Shown here: one piece after another, positions 18,993 to 28,445 of the stretch
Layout: each line of letters starts with the position of its first letter
Position numbering within the stretch: the stretch's first letter is position 1
Assembly: GCF_023634765.1 (NCBI RefSeq)
Contig: NZ_JAMLFX010000003.1
Coordinates: 634,212 to 698,211 of the forward strand
Length of the DNA stretch: 64,000 bases
Direction of reading: 5' to 3'
Source: Pseudomonas sp. AKS31
GTDB lineage: Bacteria; Pseudomonadota; Gammaproteobacteria; Pseudomonadales; Pseudomonadaceae
The notes under the pieces: generated by a model
The model's input: only the letters and a program-made list of their open reading frames with translations
Database searches by the model: none
Told to the model about the DNA's origin: nothing
Translations under genes and position numbers: made by a program

Positions 18993-20990
18993 ATGAGTTC
19001 TGCCTCGCTAATAAAGACCCCGCCCGAGAAGGTGACGGTCAACGGTTGGGTGTTTTACACCTCTACCGCGCTGATTCTGTTGTTGACCGCCATTCTGATC
19101 ATCGCCCCGCAAGAGGCCGGCAGACTGTTGGGTATCGCTCAGGCCTGGTTGTCGCGCAGCTTTGGCTGGTACTACATGGTGGTGATCGCCGCCTACCTGG
19201 TATTTGTTGTGGGCCTGGCGTTTTCCTCGTACGGCAAACTCAAACTGGGCAGCAAGGACGACACCCCGGATTTCAGTTACGGCGCCTGGGCGGGGATGCT
19301 GTTCTCGTCGGGTATCGGCATTTCTCTGCTGTACTTCGGCGCGTCCGAGCCACTGGACCACTACTTCAATCCGCCGGAAGGCGCTGCGGCCACCAACATG
19401 GCCGCGCGTCAGGCGGTGCAACTGACGTTCCTGCACTGGGGCCTTCACGGCTGGGCGATCTATGCACTGGTCGGTCTGGCCGTGGCGTACTTTGCTTACC
19501 GGCATAACCAGCCGCTGGCCCTGCGTTCGGCGCTGTATCCGCTGGTTGGCGAGCGCTGGGTCAAAGGCGCGGCCGGTCACGCGGTGGACGGCTTTGGCAT
19601 GTTCGTGACCCTGCTGGGGCTGGTGACCAACCTGGGGATCGGCTCGCTGCAAGTGTCGTCGGGCCTGGAAAACCTGTTCGGCATGGAGCACAGCAACACC
19701 AACCTGCTGATCGTGATCATCGTGATGAGCACCGTGGCGACCATCGCTGCCGTGTCCGGCGTGGAAAACGGCATTCGTCGTCTGTCCAACCTGAACATCG
19801 TGCTGTTCAGCGGTCTGCTGATTTTCGTATTGCTGTTCGGCCCGACCCTGCACCTGCTCAACGGCTTCGTGCAGAACATCGGTGACTACCTCAATGGCAT
19901 CGTGCTGAAAACCTTCGACCTTTATGTGTATGAAGGCGACAACGCCAAGTCCGAGCGCTGGATGGGCCTGTGGACCCTGTTCTACTGGGCCTGGTGGATT
20001 TCCTGGGCACCATTCGTAGGCATGTTCATCGCGCGTATTTCCCGTGGTCGTACCGTGCGTGAACTGGTGGCGGGTGTGCTGCTGATTCCGCTGGGCTTCA
20101 CCTTGGCCTGGCTGTCGATCTTCGGTAACTCGGCGCTGGATCTGGTGATGAATCAGGGGGCGGTTGAGTTGGGCAAGACGGCGCTGGAACAGCCGTCGAT
20201 GGCGATCTATCAATTGCTTGAGCACTACCCGGCGTCGAAAGTCGTCATCGGTGTGTCGATCTTTGTCGGTTTTGTGCTGTTCCTGACCCCGGCCGACTCT
20301 GGCGCGGTAATGATGGCGAATCTGTCCTGCAAGGGCGGCAACGTCGATGAAGATGCGCCGCACTGGCTGCGGATCTTCTGGTCGGTGGTGATCACGCTGG
20401 TGACCATCGGTCTGCTGTTTGCCGGTAACTTCGAAGCCATGCAAACCATGGTCGTGCTGGCTGGTCTGCCGTTCTCGGTGGTGTTGGTGTTCTTCATGTT
20501 TGGCCTGCACAAGGCGATGCGTCAGGACGTGCAGATCGAACAGGAGCAGGCGCAACTGGCGGAACGCGGTCGTCGTGGTTTCAGCGAGCGTCTGACGCAA
20601 CTGGACCTGCAACCGAGCCAATCGGTGGTGCAGCGTTTCATGGACAAGCAGGTCAGCCCGGCGCTGGAGGATGCTGCGGCGCAGATGCGTGCGCAGGGTC
20701 TGGAAGTGCAGACGCTGCTGGGTAAATCCAAGCGTTGCATGGGCGTGCGTATCGAGATGGAAGAGGGCAACCCTTTCGTCTACGAAGTCAGCCTGGACGG
20801 CTATCTGGCGACCCCGACCGAATCGGCCCAGTCCGATGAAGCGCGCCAGCGTTACTACCGCGCTGAAGTGTATTTGCACAACGGCAGCCAGGATTACGAC
20901 CTGATGGGCTTCACACAGGATCAGATCACGCGCGATGTGCTCGATCAGTTTGAAAGCCATCGGCAGCTCCTTGGCCGGGTGTACAGCTAA
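18993..20990 (+). CDS. betT: BCCT-family choline transporter BetT
   Basis: 665 residues of the betaine/choline/carnitine transporter family. Twelve membrane segments run from about residue 15 to 510; the family signature FYWAWWISWAPFVGMFIARISRGRTVREL is present near 330-360. A cytoplasmic C-terminal domain of about 140 residues follows, typical of the long BetT type and linked to osmotic control in relatives. The ATG at 18993 is chosen over a GTG at 18957 because MSSASLIKTPPEKVTVNGWVF fits the family. It imports choline with protons for the divergent betIBA operon. Confidence 0.94.
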   Translation: MSSASLIKTPPEKVTVNGWVFYTSTALILLLTAILIIAPQEAGRLLGIAQAWLSRSFGWYYMVVIAAYLVFVVGLAFSSYGKLKLGSKDDTPDFSYGAWAGMLFSSGIGISLLYFGASEPLDHYFNPPEGAAATNMAARQAVQLTFLHWGLHGWAIYALVGLAVAYFAYRHNQPLALRSALYPLVGERWVKGAAGHAVDGFGMFVTLLGLVTNLGIGSLQVSSGLENLFGMEHSNTNLLIVIIVMSTVATIAAVSGVENGIRRLSNLNIVLFSGLLIFVLLFGPTLHLLNGFVQNIGDYLNGIVLKTFDLYVYEGDNAKSERWMGLWTLFYWAWWISWAPFVGMFIARISRGRTVRELVAGVLLIPLGFTLAWLSIFGNSALDLVMNQGAVELGKTALEQPSMAIYQLLEHYPASKVVIGVSIFVGFVLFLTPADSGAVMMANLSCKGGNVDEDAPHWLRIFWSVVITLVTIGLLFAGNFEAMQTMVVLAGLPFSVVLVFFMFGLHKAMRQDVQIEQEQAQLAERGRRGFSERLTQLDLQPSQSVVQRFMDKQVSPALEDAAAQMRAQGLEVQTLLGKSKRCMGVRIEMEEGNPFVYEVSLDGYLATPTESAQSDEARQRYYRAEVYLHNGSQDYDLMGFTQDQITRDVLDQFESHRQLLGRVYS

Positions 20991-21000
20991 AGTCAAAAGC

Positions 21001-21316
21001 CCCCTCACCCTAACCCTCTCCCCAAGGGAGAGGGGGAAAGGGAGCAGGTCGGGGGCTTTTCAAAGCCTGAGTTCGACTCGATATTTCAATGCCAGTCAAA
21101 AGCCCCTCACCCCAACCCTCTCCCGAAGGGAGAGGGAGCTGACCGAGGTGTCTGGCGTCGTACATCGACCTGAAAGATCGAGTCGATTATGGATTGGCTG
21201 CAGCAGGTTGCGAGCTTCTCCAAATCTTAGTTCCACTCGGTCATTCAGGTCGGCGTAGTTCGAAAATACAACTCGGTCAGTCCCCTCTCCCTCTGGGAGA
21301 GGGCTAGGGTGAGGGG
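21001..21316. repeat. Nested composite intergenic repeats
   Basis: Three G/C-rich arms are visible: CCCCTCACCCTAACCCTCTC at 21001, a second copy with the same orientation at about 21103, and the inverted right arm ending GGGTGAGGGG at 21316. One element seems to have landed in or beside another. The inner part carries CACTCGGTCATTCAGGTCGG and AACTCGGTCAGTCCCC. Confidence 0.7.
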
Positions 21317-21335
21317 CTTTTTTTCCTGACCCAAT

Positions 21336-21369
21336 AAAAAAGGGATCGCTCACCGCGATCCCTTTTTTT
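21336..21369. terminator. Bidirectional intrinsic terminator between betT and choV
   Basis: An eight-base-pair stem GGGATCGC/GCGATCCC with a five-base loop is flanked by six A on the left and seven T on the right. It can end transcripts from both converging genes, betT (plus) and choXWV (minus). Confidence 0.9.
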
Positions 21370-21377
21370 ACCCCGCC

Positions 21378-22556
21378 TTAACCGAGGTTCTTGCCCAGCA
21401 ACGCGTGATACAACTCGCTGTCGCCCAAGATCCCCACCACATGATTGTTATCGTGCAGCACCAGCTTGTTGCCGGTCTGATAACGAATCTGCAGCGCGTC
21501 ACGCATGCCGATATTCGAATCCACCAGCGTTGGCTTGCGCTCCAGTCCCTCAACCGCTTGCCCTGGTGCCCAGTTCTGCAGGTTAAGCACCGAACCATTC
21601 TGCCGCGCACCTTTGATGGTGTTGCCTTCGGCCAGGTCGAGCCACGAATCGCCGCCCGGATCGAGACACACCGAACCGTTGATGCGTTTGCACTTGTCCA
21701 GCGTGCGCATCAGGCTGCGGCCGCAGAGGACGTTGAGCGGGTTGGTGTGCGCGACGAAGGTGCGCACATAGTCGTCCGCCGGGTTCAGCACGATCTCTTC
21801 CGGCACGCTGTACTGGATGATCCGGCCGTCTTTCATGATCGCGATGCGGCTACCGAGTTTCAGCGCCTCGTCGAGGTCGTGGCTCACAAACACGATGGTC
21901 TTGCTCAGCTTGCGTTGCAGTTCCAGCAGTTCATCCTGCAGACCCTGACGGATCAGCGGGTCGAGCGCCGAGAACGGTTCGTCCATCAGCAGAATATCGG
22001 CGTCCATCGCCAGTGCCCGCGCCAGACCGACACGCTGCTGCATGCCGCCGGAGAGTTCGTCAGGCTTCTTGTTGCGCCATTGGGTCAGGCCAACCAGTTC
22101 CAGTTTCTCGTCGACGAGCTTCTTGCGTTCCTTCTCCGGTCGACCCTGCATTTCCAGACCGAAACTGATGTTCTCGCGCACCGTCAGCCACGGCATCAGG
22201 GCGAACTTCTGGAACACCATGGCGATGCGTTTGGTGCGCATCATTTTCAACTCGGCCGGGGTGCAGGAGGCGATGTCGATCTGGCGGTTTTCATGCTCGA
22301 CGAACAGCTTGCCGCGGCTCACGGTGTTGAGGCCGTTGATGCAGCGCAGCAGGCTCGACTTGCCGGAACCCGACAGGCCCATCAGCACGCAGATTTCGCC
22401 TTTGTTGATGTCCAGCGAGGCCTTTTCCACGCCGACGATCTGCCCGGTTTTTTTCAGGATCTCGTTGCGGGTCATGCCCTGATCCAGCAGCTTGAGTGCC
22501 TCGCGTGGATCTTTGGAGAAGATTACGTCGACGTCTTCGAAGCGAATTATGCTCAT
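21378..22556 (-). CDS. choV: Choline/betaine/carnitine ABC transporter, ATPase subunit
   Basis: 392 residues (also called cbcV). Walker A GLSGSGKSS is near residue 60, the ABC signature LSGGMQQRVGLARAL near 170, and Walker B DILLMDEPFSALDP follows. The C-terminal extension after about residue 270 has a CBS-like end (NKLVLHDNNHVVGILGDSELYHAL), as in OpuA/ProV ATPases. The ATG overlaps the choW stop by four bases (ATGA), so the two are translationally coupled. It drives import of choline and, with other binding proteins such as CaiX, betaine and carnitine. Confidence 0.95.
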   Translation of the reverse strand: MSIIRFEDVDVIFSKDPREALKLLDQGMTRNEILKKTGQIVGVEKASLDINKGEICVLMGLSGSGKSSLLRCINGLNTVSRGKLFVEHENRQIDIASCTPAELKMMRTKRIAMVFQKFALMPWLTVRENISFGLEMQGRPEKERKKLVDEKLELVGLTQWRNKKPDELSGGMQQRVGLARALAMDADILLMDEPFSALDPLIRQGLQDELLELQRKLSKTIVFVSHDLDEALKLGSRIAIMKDGRIIQYSVPEEIVLNPADDYVRTFVAHTNPLNVLCGRSLMRTLDKCKRINGSVCLDPGGDSWLDLAEGNTIKGARQNGSVLNLQNWAPGQAVEGLERKPTLVDSNIGMRDALQIRYQTGNKLVLHDNNHVVGILGDSELYHALLGKNLG

Positions 22557-23398
22557 GCGTCACCCCCTACTTTGGCGTCGGGTTGTTTGCAGATACGGTC
22601 GAGCATGATCGCCAGCAGTACGATCGCCAGGCCCGCTTCGAAGCCCAGGGCGATATCAGCAGTGTTCAGTGCGTTGACCACCGGTTTGCCGAGTCCGTCG
22701 GCGCCTACCAGTGCCGCGATCACCACCATCGACAGCGACAGCATGATGCACTGGGTGATGCCGGCCGCGATGCTTGGCATGGCGTGAGGCAGTTCGATCC
22801 GTGAGAGCAGTTGGCGACGCGAGCAGCCGAAGGCCTTGCCAGCGTCCATCAGTTCTTGCGGGACATCGCGGATGCCCAGGTAGGTCAGGCGGATCGGCGC
22901 GGCGATTGCGAACACCACCGTGGAGATCAGGCCCGGCACCACACCCAGCCCGAAGAGGGTCAGGGTAGGAATGAGGTAAACGAAGGTCGGTACGGTCTGC
23001 ATCAGATCGAGCACCGGACGCATTACTGTGTAGAACATCGGTTTGTGCGCGGCGACGATGCCCAACGGCACGCCGATGACCACGCAGACCAGGGTCGCGA
23101 ACATGACCTGGGCGAGGGTTTCCATGGTCTCCTGCCAGTACCCCAGATTGAGGATCAGCAGGAAGGAGGCGACCACAAACGCGGTCAGGCCCCATTTGCG
23201 TTGAATCAGATGGGCGATGATTGCAATCAGGCCAATCAAGACCAGTGGGTTGAACCAGGTCAGCGCAAACGTCACGCCGTGGATCATCGTTTCCAGTGTC
23301 ACGGCGATTGCGTCGAAGGTGTTGGCGCCGTGTTGCGTCAACCATTCAACGAAGCCCGCGATGTACTGGCCTAAAGGTATTTTCTGATCAATCAGCAT
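22553..23398 (-). CDS. choW: Choline/betaine/carnitine ABC transporter, permease subunit
   Basis: 281 residues from MLIDQKIPLGQYIAGFVEWL (also called cbcW). About six membrane helices and the ABC-permease EAA-like loop (DAGKAFGCSRRQLLSRIELPHAMPSIAAG, about residue 195) are present. Upstream in-frame ATGs give non-conserved extensions. It is the middle gene of choX-choW-choV, 66 bases after choX, and forms the inner-membrane channel shared by several periplasmic binding proteins. Confidence 0.94.
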   Translation of the reverse strand: MLIDQKIPLGQYIAGFVEWLTQHGANTFDAIAVTLETMIHGVTFALTWFNPLVLIGLIAIIAHLIQRKWGLTAFVVASFLLILNLGYWQETMETLAQVMFATLVCVVIGVPLGIVAAHKPMFYTVMRPVLDLMQTVPTFVYLIPTLTLFGLGVVPGLISTVVFAIAAPIRLTYLGIRDVPQELMDAGKAFGCSRRQLLSRIELPHAMPSIAAGITQCIMLSLSMVVIAALVGADGLGKPVVNALNTADIALGFEAGLAIVLLAIMLDRICKQPDAKVGGDA

Positions 23399-23464
23399 GG
23401 TAGTGAACGTCCGCATGCAAGGAAATAAACAGCCCGGGCGGGCGAACCCACCCGGCATAAGCGA

Positions 23465-24409
23465 TTACTGAAGCTTGGCTTTCACGGCCTCCAGGCCAGG
23501 TTTACCGTCAATGGTGGTCACGCCAGTGAGCCAGGTATCGAGCACTTGTGGATTCTTTTTCAGCCAGGCCTTGGCGGCCGCGTCAGGCTTCATCTTGTCG
23601 TCGAGGATGTTGCCCATCAGTTCGCTTTCCATGTCGACGGTGAACTCCAGGTTCTTCAGCAACTGACCGACGTTGCTGCATTCCTCGGCATAACCCTTGC
23701 GGGTATTGGTCGCCACGGTTGCAGCACCGAAATCGGGGCCGAAGAAATCATCACCACCGGTCAGGTATTGAATCTTGAAGCGCTTGTTCATCGGGTGCGG
23801 CGCCCAGCCGAGGAAGACCACGGCGGTGTCGCGTTTTTGCGCGCGATCCACCTGCGAGAGCATGCCCGCTTCCGATGATTCAACCACTTTGAAACCGGCG
23901 GTTTTCAGGCCGAAGGCGTCCTTGTCGATCATGCTCTGGATCAGACGGTTGCCGTCGTTGCCAGGCTCGATGCCGTAGATCTTGCCGTCGAGTTCTTTCT
24001 TGAATTTGGCGATGTCGGCGAAGTCATGCAGACCTTTGTCATACAGCGCTTGCGGCACGGCGAGGGTGTACTTGGCGCCCTTGAGGTTGGTGCGCACGGT
24101 TTCCACGGTGCCGGCGTCGCGATAGGCCTTGATGTCGTTTTCCATGGTCGGCATCCAGTTGCCGAGGAACACGTCCATGTTCTTGCCGTCGGCCAGCGAC
24201 TTGTAGGTCACGGGCACGGAGATCATGGTGGTCTTGGTCTTGTAGCCGAGGGCGTTGAGTACAACGGAGGTGGTAGCGGTGGTAGCGGTGATGTCGGTCC
24301 AGCCGACATCGGAGAAGTTAACGGTACTGCACTGTGCCGGTTCTGCAGCTTGCGCCAGTAACGGCAGACTCAGCATGGCGGCCAACAACAACGACGGGGA
24401 ACCTTTCAT
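23465..24409 (-). CDS. choX: Choline-binding periplasmic protein of the ABC transporter
   Basis: 314 residues (also called cbcX). The start MKGSPSLLLAAMLSLPLLAQAAEP is a clear signal peptide with AAGGAG before the ATG; the earlier ATG would bury the signal. The mature protein is of the OpuAC/ChoX type (NFSDVGWTDITATTATTSVVLNALGYKT near the N-terminus, FLGWAPHPMNKRFKI later), with aromatic residues that cage quaternary ammonium groups. It is the first gene of choXWV and faces sdaB across a 436-base regulatory gap. Confidence 0.94.
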   Translation of the reverse strand: MKGSPSLLLAAMLSLPLLAQAAEPAQCSTVNFSDVGWTDITATTATTSVVLNALGYKTKTTMISVPVTYKSLADGKNMDVFLGNWMPTMENDIKAYRDAGTVETVRTNLKGAKYTLAVPQALYDKGLHDFADIAKFKKELDGKIYGIEPGNDGNRLIQSMIDKDAFGLKTAGFKVVESSEAGMLSQVDRAQKRDTAVVFLGWAPHPMNKRFKIQYLTGGDDFFGPDFGAATVATNTRKGYAEECSNVGQLLKNLEFTVDMESELMGNILDDKMKPDAAAKAWLKKNPQVLDTWLTGVTTIDGKPGLEAVKAKLQ

Positions 24410-24568
24410 GGATGGACTCCTTGGTGTTTTTTTTGGCAGTGTTCCGACTGTGGACCACCGCACTTATAGGTTGCGGTTGGATGGCGTTCTGGAGACAGCT
24501 CTGTCACGGCGCCTTGCAATCGAGTCATAACGATCATGTACCAGTGAAAATCTGACGCCTACAGGGGG

Positions 24569-24632
24569 GGTCGTATCCAGTACAGGGATGGTCGCATCCA
24601 GTGTCAGTGACGTCGTTTACAGCTTTTTTCAG
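24569..24632 (+). promoter_or_regulatory. Three tandem GbdR-type half-sites between choX and sdaB
   Basis: GGTCGT (24569), GGTCGC (24590) and CGTCGT (24611) lie at an exact 21-base period. The first two are followed by the same ATCCAGT. The related AraC-type regulator ArgR of P. aeruginosa binds direct repeats of TGTCGC-N8-AA-N5, also 21 bases long, so this is a candidate site for GbdR (encoded at 26779). The rest of 24410-24845 shows no gene. Confidence 0.55.
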
Positions 24633-24845
24633 CCCCGAATGGCCATCTGAACCGCACAAAAACGGCGAAAAACCGGGGCAAAAACGGCGCGGCGCTGGTG
24701 GACATGAGTGCGTCGGTGTCAGACGCCGTGCGCTCCGACAAAAGCCTGATGATGCGGGCATTCCGGCGGAACGCAGCTTGAGCGTAGCAGCTCCGCCAGC
24801 GGGCGCTTCACGCCCCGGACCGGCATCCTCAGGAGCTCTGCAGCA

Positions 24846-26222
24846 ATGGCTATCAGCGTTTTCGACCTGTTCAAAATCGGCATCGGCCCTTCCAGTTCCC
24901 ACACCGTCGGGCCGATGCGCGCCGCGGCGTTGTTCGTCGAGTCGCTACGGGACAAGCACCAGTTGGAACAGGTGCGCCGTATAGAAGTGCAATTGTTCGG
25001 ATCGCTGTCGGCCACGGGCATTGGTCACGGCAGCGACAACGCGGTGATCATGGGTTTGATGGGCGAGTGGCCGGACGCAATCGACCCGTCGCAGATCGGT
25101 CCCCGCATTCAGGCGCTGCGCGAAACGCATACCCTGCTATTGGATGGTCGTCTGTCGGTGCCGTTTGTCTGGGCACGGGACATGCGCCTCATTGATGAGA
25201 ACCTGCCGTTCCACCCCAATGCCATGACGATTGTTGCCGAGGGCGATCACGGCGAACTGCATCGCGACACCTACTATTCGGTGGGTGGCGGGTTTGTGGT
25301 GGATCAGGCGCAGGCCTCCAGCGGAGTGGTCGATCTGGATCGCACTGAATTGCCCTACGACTTTTCCAGCGCGGTCGAGTTGCTGGAACTGTGCAAACGC
25401 AACAATCTGCGCGTCGCCGAATTGATGATGGCCAACGAAAAGGTCTGGCGCAGCGAGGAAGAAATCCGCGCCGGGCTGATGAAACTGTGGCGGGCCATGC
25501 AGGATTGCGTCGAGCAGGGCCTCAAGCACGAAGGCATCCTGCCTGGTGGATTGAATGTGCGTCGGCGCGCGGCGAAGTTGCATCGCAGTCTTCAGGAATT
25601 GAACAAGCCCAACGTGATCGGCTCGACGCTGAGCGCGATGGAGTGGGTCAACCTGTTCGCCCTGGCGGTTAATGAAGAAAATGCGGCGGGCGGACGGATG
25701 GTCACGGCGCCGACCAATGGTGCCGCAGGGATCATTCCGGCGGTGTTGCACTACTTCATGAAGTTCAGCGAGGCGGTGACGGACGCCAACGTGGTCGATT
25801 ACTTCCTAGGTGCAGCGGCGGTGGGCATTCTGTGCAAAAAGAATGCTTCGATCTCGGGCGCCGAAGTGGGTTGTCAGGGTGAGGTCGGCTCGGCGTGCGC
25901 CATGGCGGCGGCAGGGCTGGCGGAGATTCTTGGCGCCACGCCGGAGCAATTGTGCAACGCGGCGGAGATTGGTCTGGAGCATAACCTTGGACTGACCTGC
26001 GATCCGGTCGGTGGCCTGGTGCAGGTGCCGTGCATCGAGCGTAATGCGATTGCCGCGGTGAAGGCGATCAACGCGGCGCAGATGGCATTGCGTGGCGATG
26101 GTCAGCACTTTATCTCGCTGGATCGGGTGATCCGCACCATGCGCGATACCGGCGCCGACATGCATGACAAATATAAAGAGACTTCGCGCGGTGGCTTGGC
26201 CGTTAGCGCGGTTGAGTGCTGA
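24846..26222 (+). CDS. sdaB: L-serine ammonia-lyase (iron-sulfur serine dehydratase)
   Basis: 458 residues in a single chain. It converts L-serine to pyruvate and ammonia. The N-terminal [18 protein letters not shown] is the family hallmark, and the conserved C-terminal cysteines that hold the oxygen-sensitive 4Fe-4S cluster lie in [17 protein letters not shown] and [20 protein letters not shown]. The ATG at 24846 has AGGAG about eleven bases upstream. Its place beside gbdR and choX fits removal of serine made from betaine-derived glycine by GlyA. Confidence 0.95.
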   Translation: MAISVFDLFKIGIGPSSSHTVGPMRAAALFVESLRDKHQLEQVRRIEVQLFGSLSATGIGHGSDNAVIMGLMGEWPDAIDPSQIGPRIQALRETHTLLLDGRLSVPFVWARDMRLIDENLPFHPNAMTIVAEGDHGELHRDTYYSVGGGFVVDQAQASSGVVDLDRTELPYDFSSAVELLELCKRNNLRVAELMMANEKVWRSEEEIRAGLMKLWRAMQDCVEQGLKHEGILPGGLNVRRRAAKLHRSLQELNKPNVIGSTLSAMEWVNLFALAVNEENAAGGRMVTAPTNGAAGIIPAVLHYFMKFSEAVTDANVVDYFLGAAAVGILCKKNASISGAEVGCQGEVGSACAMAAAGLAEILGATPEQLCNAAEIGLEHNLGLTCDPVGGLVQVPCIERNAIAAVKAINAAQMALRGDGQHFISLDRVIRTMRDTGADMHDKYKETSRGGLAVSAVEC

Positions 26223-26237
26223 GACCGCGTCGCCACT

Positions 26238-26347
26238 ATCGCTGGCAAGCCAGCTCCCACAGGTTCTTTGGTGATACCGATATCTTGATCACACTGAAAA
26301 TCCCTGTGGGAGCTGCGGTGCGACGATTCGACTTGCCAGCGATGAGG
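26238..26347. repeat. REP pair with one chimeric unit
   Basis: The left unit is the usual ATCGCTGGCAAGCCAGCTCC. The right unit starts GTGGGAGCT and ends CTTGCCAGCGAT like the family, but carries an extra GCGGTGCGACGATTCGA between the two halves. Confidence 0.8.
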
Positions 26348-26778
26348 CCAGACCAGTCAAAACTGCGCGCTAAGTGAACACGGACAATAAATCACGCCAC
26401 CTTTTAGCGCGTCGCAAACAGATAAGAGTCTTTCCCAGCTGTTACAGGCGCTCAGCACCCCCTACCGTCCGTCACCCGTGCCTGCGGTGACACTGTCCGA
26501 CAATCGTGCGCAGGCCAGTTCCCACAAGTGCTACCGATCTGCTCACACCTGCCGGAGCAGGGCTTTCACCGCCGCTGATGGCACTTCGAAACTCCCCTGG
26601 TCGGACCGTTCGTGTAGACACGTCGCGACGTCGTTTTCAGGAGTTATTGAACGGCCATCCAACTTTAGGCATGGCAATTGCTCTGTCATAACAAAGCCCG
26701 TCTCCCACGCGAGAACGCTGGCAATAACAAGAGCCTCCGCCTGAGGCCATCACCCGCTTTGTGTGAGGAGATACCGCG
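26348..26778. other. Upstream region of gbdR, no gene seen; weak half-sites
   Basis: Short open frames here lack ribosome-binding sites and recognisable products. TGTCGC-like cores occur at 26599 (GGTCGG), 26621 (CGTCGC) and 26629 (CGTCGT); the first two are 22 bases apart. They could be an autoregulatory site but are weaker than those at choX/sdaB. A good GAGGAG precedes the gbdR ATG. Confidence 0.3.
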
Positions 26779-27882
26779 ATGACGTCGTTCAACTCCGGGG
26801 CCCAACCCCAGAACCGTGCGCCTCAATCCATCGGCTTTCTGCTGCTGGACAATTTCACGCTGATTTCTCTGGCGTCCGCAGTAGAACCCCTGCGCATGGC
26901 CAACCAATTGTCCGGTCGCGAGCTGTATCGCTGGAGCACCCTCACCGTCGATGGCGGCCAGGTGTGGGCCAGTGACGGTCTGCAAATCACTCCCGACGCT
27001 TCCATGCACAAAGCGCCACCGCTGGACACCGTGATTGTCTGCGGTGGCATCGGTATCCAACGCACTGTCACCCGCGAACACGTTTCATGGCTGCAAAGCC
27101 AGGCGCGCCAGTCCAAGCGTCTTGGCGCGGTGTGCACCGGCAGTTGGGCTCTGGCCTGTGCCGGCCTGCTCGACGGTTTCGATTGCAGCGTGCACTGGGA
27201 ATGTCTGGCGGCGATGCAGGAAGCTTTCCCGCGCGTGGCCATGAGCACACGCCTGTTCACCCTCGACCGTAACCGTTTCACCAGCTCTGGCGGCACCGCG
27301 CCACTGGACATGATGCTGCACCTGATCAGCCGCGATCACGGCCGTGAACTGTCCGCCGCGATCTCGGAGATGTTTGTCTACGAACGCATCCGCAACGAGC
27401 AGGATCACCAGCGTGTGCCGCTCAAGCACATGCTCGGCACCAACCAGCCGAAACTGCAGGAAATCGTGGCGCTGATGGAAGCCAACCTTGAAGAGCCGAT
27501 CGACCTTGACGAACTGGCGGTGTACGTCGCCGTGTCGCGTCGACAGCTGGAGCGGCTGTTCCAGAAATACCTGCACTGCTCGCCGTCGCGTTACTACTTG
27601 AAGCTGCGTTTGATCCGCGCCCGGCAGTTGCTCAAGCAAACGCCGATGTCGATCATCGAAGTGGCCTCGGTGTGTGGTTTCGTCTCGACACCGCACTTCT
27701 CCAAGTGCTACCGCGAATACTTCGGCATTCCGCCGCGTGACGAGCGCGTAGGTTCCAACACCACCCAGCAAGTTGCGATGCTGCCGCTGCCGCAGGCGAT
27801 CGTGATGTCGCCGCTGTCGGGGCCGATGTCGGCGTTGAGTCAGGCGCGCAATGAGTCGACGTTTGCCAGCGTAAGGCTGTAA
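26779..27882 (+). CDS. gbdR: GbdR, AraC-family activator of betaine catabolism
   Basis: 367 residues, the length of the P. aeruginosa protein. The N-terminal half (residues 15-200) is a GATase1/DJ-1-like ligand domain (SIGFLLLDNFTLISLASAVEPLRMAN; GAVCTGSWALACAGLLDG). The C-terminal third has two AraC helix-turn-helix motifs (LDELAVYVAVSRRQLERLFQKYL and MSIIEVASVCGFVSTPHFSKCYREYFG). GbdR senses glycine betaine and dimethylglycine and activates gbcA, gbcB, dgcA, the glyA-sox operon and the choXWV transporter. It sits next to sdaB, as in P. aeruginosa. The long C-terminal tail after the DNA-binding domain is usual for this protein. Confidence 0.95.
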   Translation: MTSFNSGAQPQNRAPQSIGFLLLDNFTLISLASAVEPLRMANQLSGRELYRWSTLTVDGGQVWASDGLQITPDASMHKAPPLDTVIVCGGIGIQRTVTREHVSWLQSQARQSKRLGAVCTGSWALACAGLLDGFDCSVHWECLAAMQEAFPRVAMSTRLFTLDRNRFTSSGGTAPLDMMLHLISRDHGRELSAAISEMFVYERIRNEQDHQRVPLKHMLGTNQPKLQEIVALMEANLEEPIDLDELAVYVAVSRRQLERLFQKYLHCSPSRYYLKLRLIRARQLLKQTPMSIIEVASVCGFVSTPHFSKCYREYFGIPPRDERVGSNTTQQVAMLPLPQAIVMSPLSGPMSALSQARNESTFASVRL

Positions 27883-27885
27883 GGC

Positions 27886-27966
27886 AAAAGATCGCAGCCT
27901 GCGGCAGCTCCTACAGGGATATGCGTTCCAATGTAGGAGCTGCCGAAGGCTGCGATCTTTTGATCT
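27886..27966. repeat. REP pair (GTAGGAGCTGCCGAAGGCTGCGATC family), inverted
   Basis: An AAAAGATCGCAGCCTGCGGC unit faces GTAGGAGCTGCCGAAGGCTG across a short spacer. It lies between gbdR and the convergent small gene and may end both transcripts. Confidence 0.88.
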
Positions 27967-27970
27967 GCTG

Positions 27971-28234
27971 TCAGGCGCTATGGCTTTGCTGATAGTCCGC
28001 CAATGCCGGCAGTAATTGTTTGTCGATCGCCTGACGCACCGCCGGCTGGATACTGGCGCCGCTGGTGTACATGTCCTTGACCATTTTGCGCAATTCAAAC
28101 GCACGAACATTATCCAGGCCGCGCACGGCATGCTCGCAAGCCTGCTCGGCCGTTGAACCGCTCGGCACTTGAAATCCCAACGCCTTGAGCTGGCCCAGCA
28201 AATCTTCCTGATCGATCAAATCGGCATACATCAT
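27971..28234 (-). CDS. Small conserved-looking hypothetical protein
   Basis: 87 residues from MMYADLIDQEDLLGQLKALGFQVPSGSTAEQACEHAVRG. AAGGA precedes the double ATG at 28234/28231; an ATG at 28243 would overlap that site. The protein is mostly helical by composition, with no signal peptide or membrane segment. I do not recognise a family. It is transcribed towards gbdR and is separated from it by a REP pair. Its position inside the carnitine/betaine cluster is suggestive only. Confidence 0.6.
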   Translation of the reverse strand: MMYADLIDQEDLLGQLKALGFQVPSGSTAEQACEHAVRGLDNVRAFELRKMVKDMYTSGASIQPAVRQAIDKQLLPALADYQQSHSA

Positions 28235-28445
28235 GACGCGCATCCTTCTTCAATAACGGAGGTCGTGGCTCGATTCTGGTAGCCATGCGGGGGCACGGCA
28301 AGGGCGATTTGTCGCAGTGGCTGCGACGGCTATGAACAGGTCGTTTTCGGCTAACTCGGCGGCGAGGGGAGTCGGCACACTGAACTCAGCTTGCAACACG
28401 AAGGTTTGGTCACCCTCGCTTGGCAGCTCCTCAACAGTACCCTCT

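Noticed and set aside
19008..21008. Open frame of 666 codons on the minus strand opposite betT
   Set aside because: Very high in His, Gln and Arg with no hydrophobic pattern or domain; the betT frame explains the sequence.
26478..26744. 88-codon plus-strand frame before gbdR
   Set aside because: No ribosome-binding site, no recognisable sequence, and a second frame overlaps it at 26506-26691; treated as upstream regulatory sequence.
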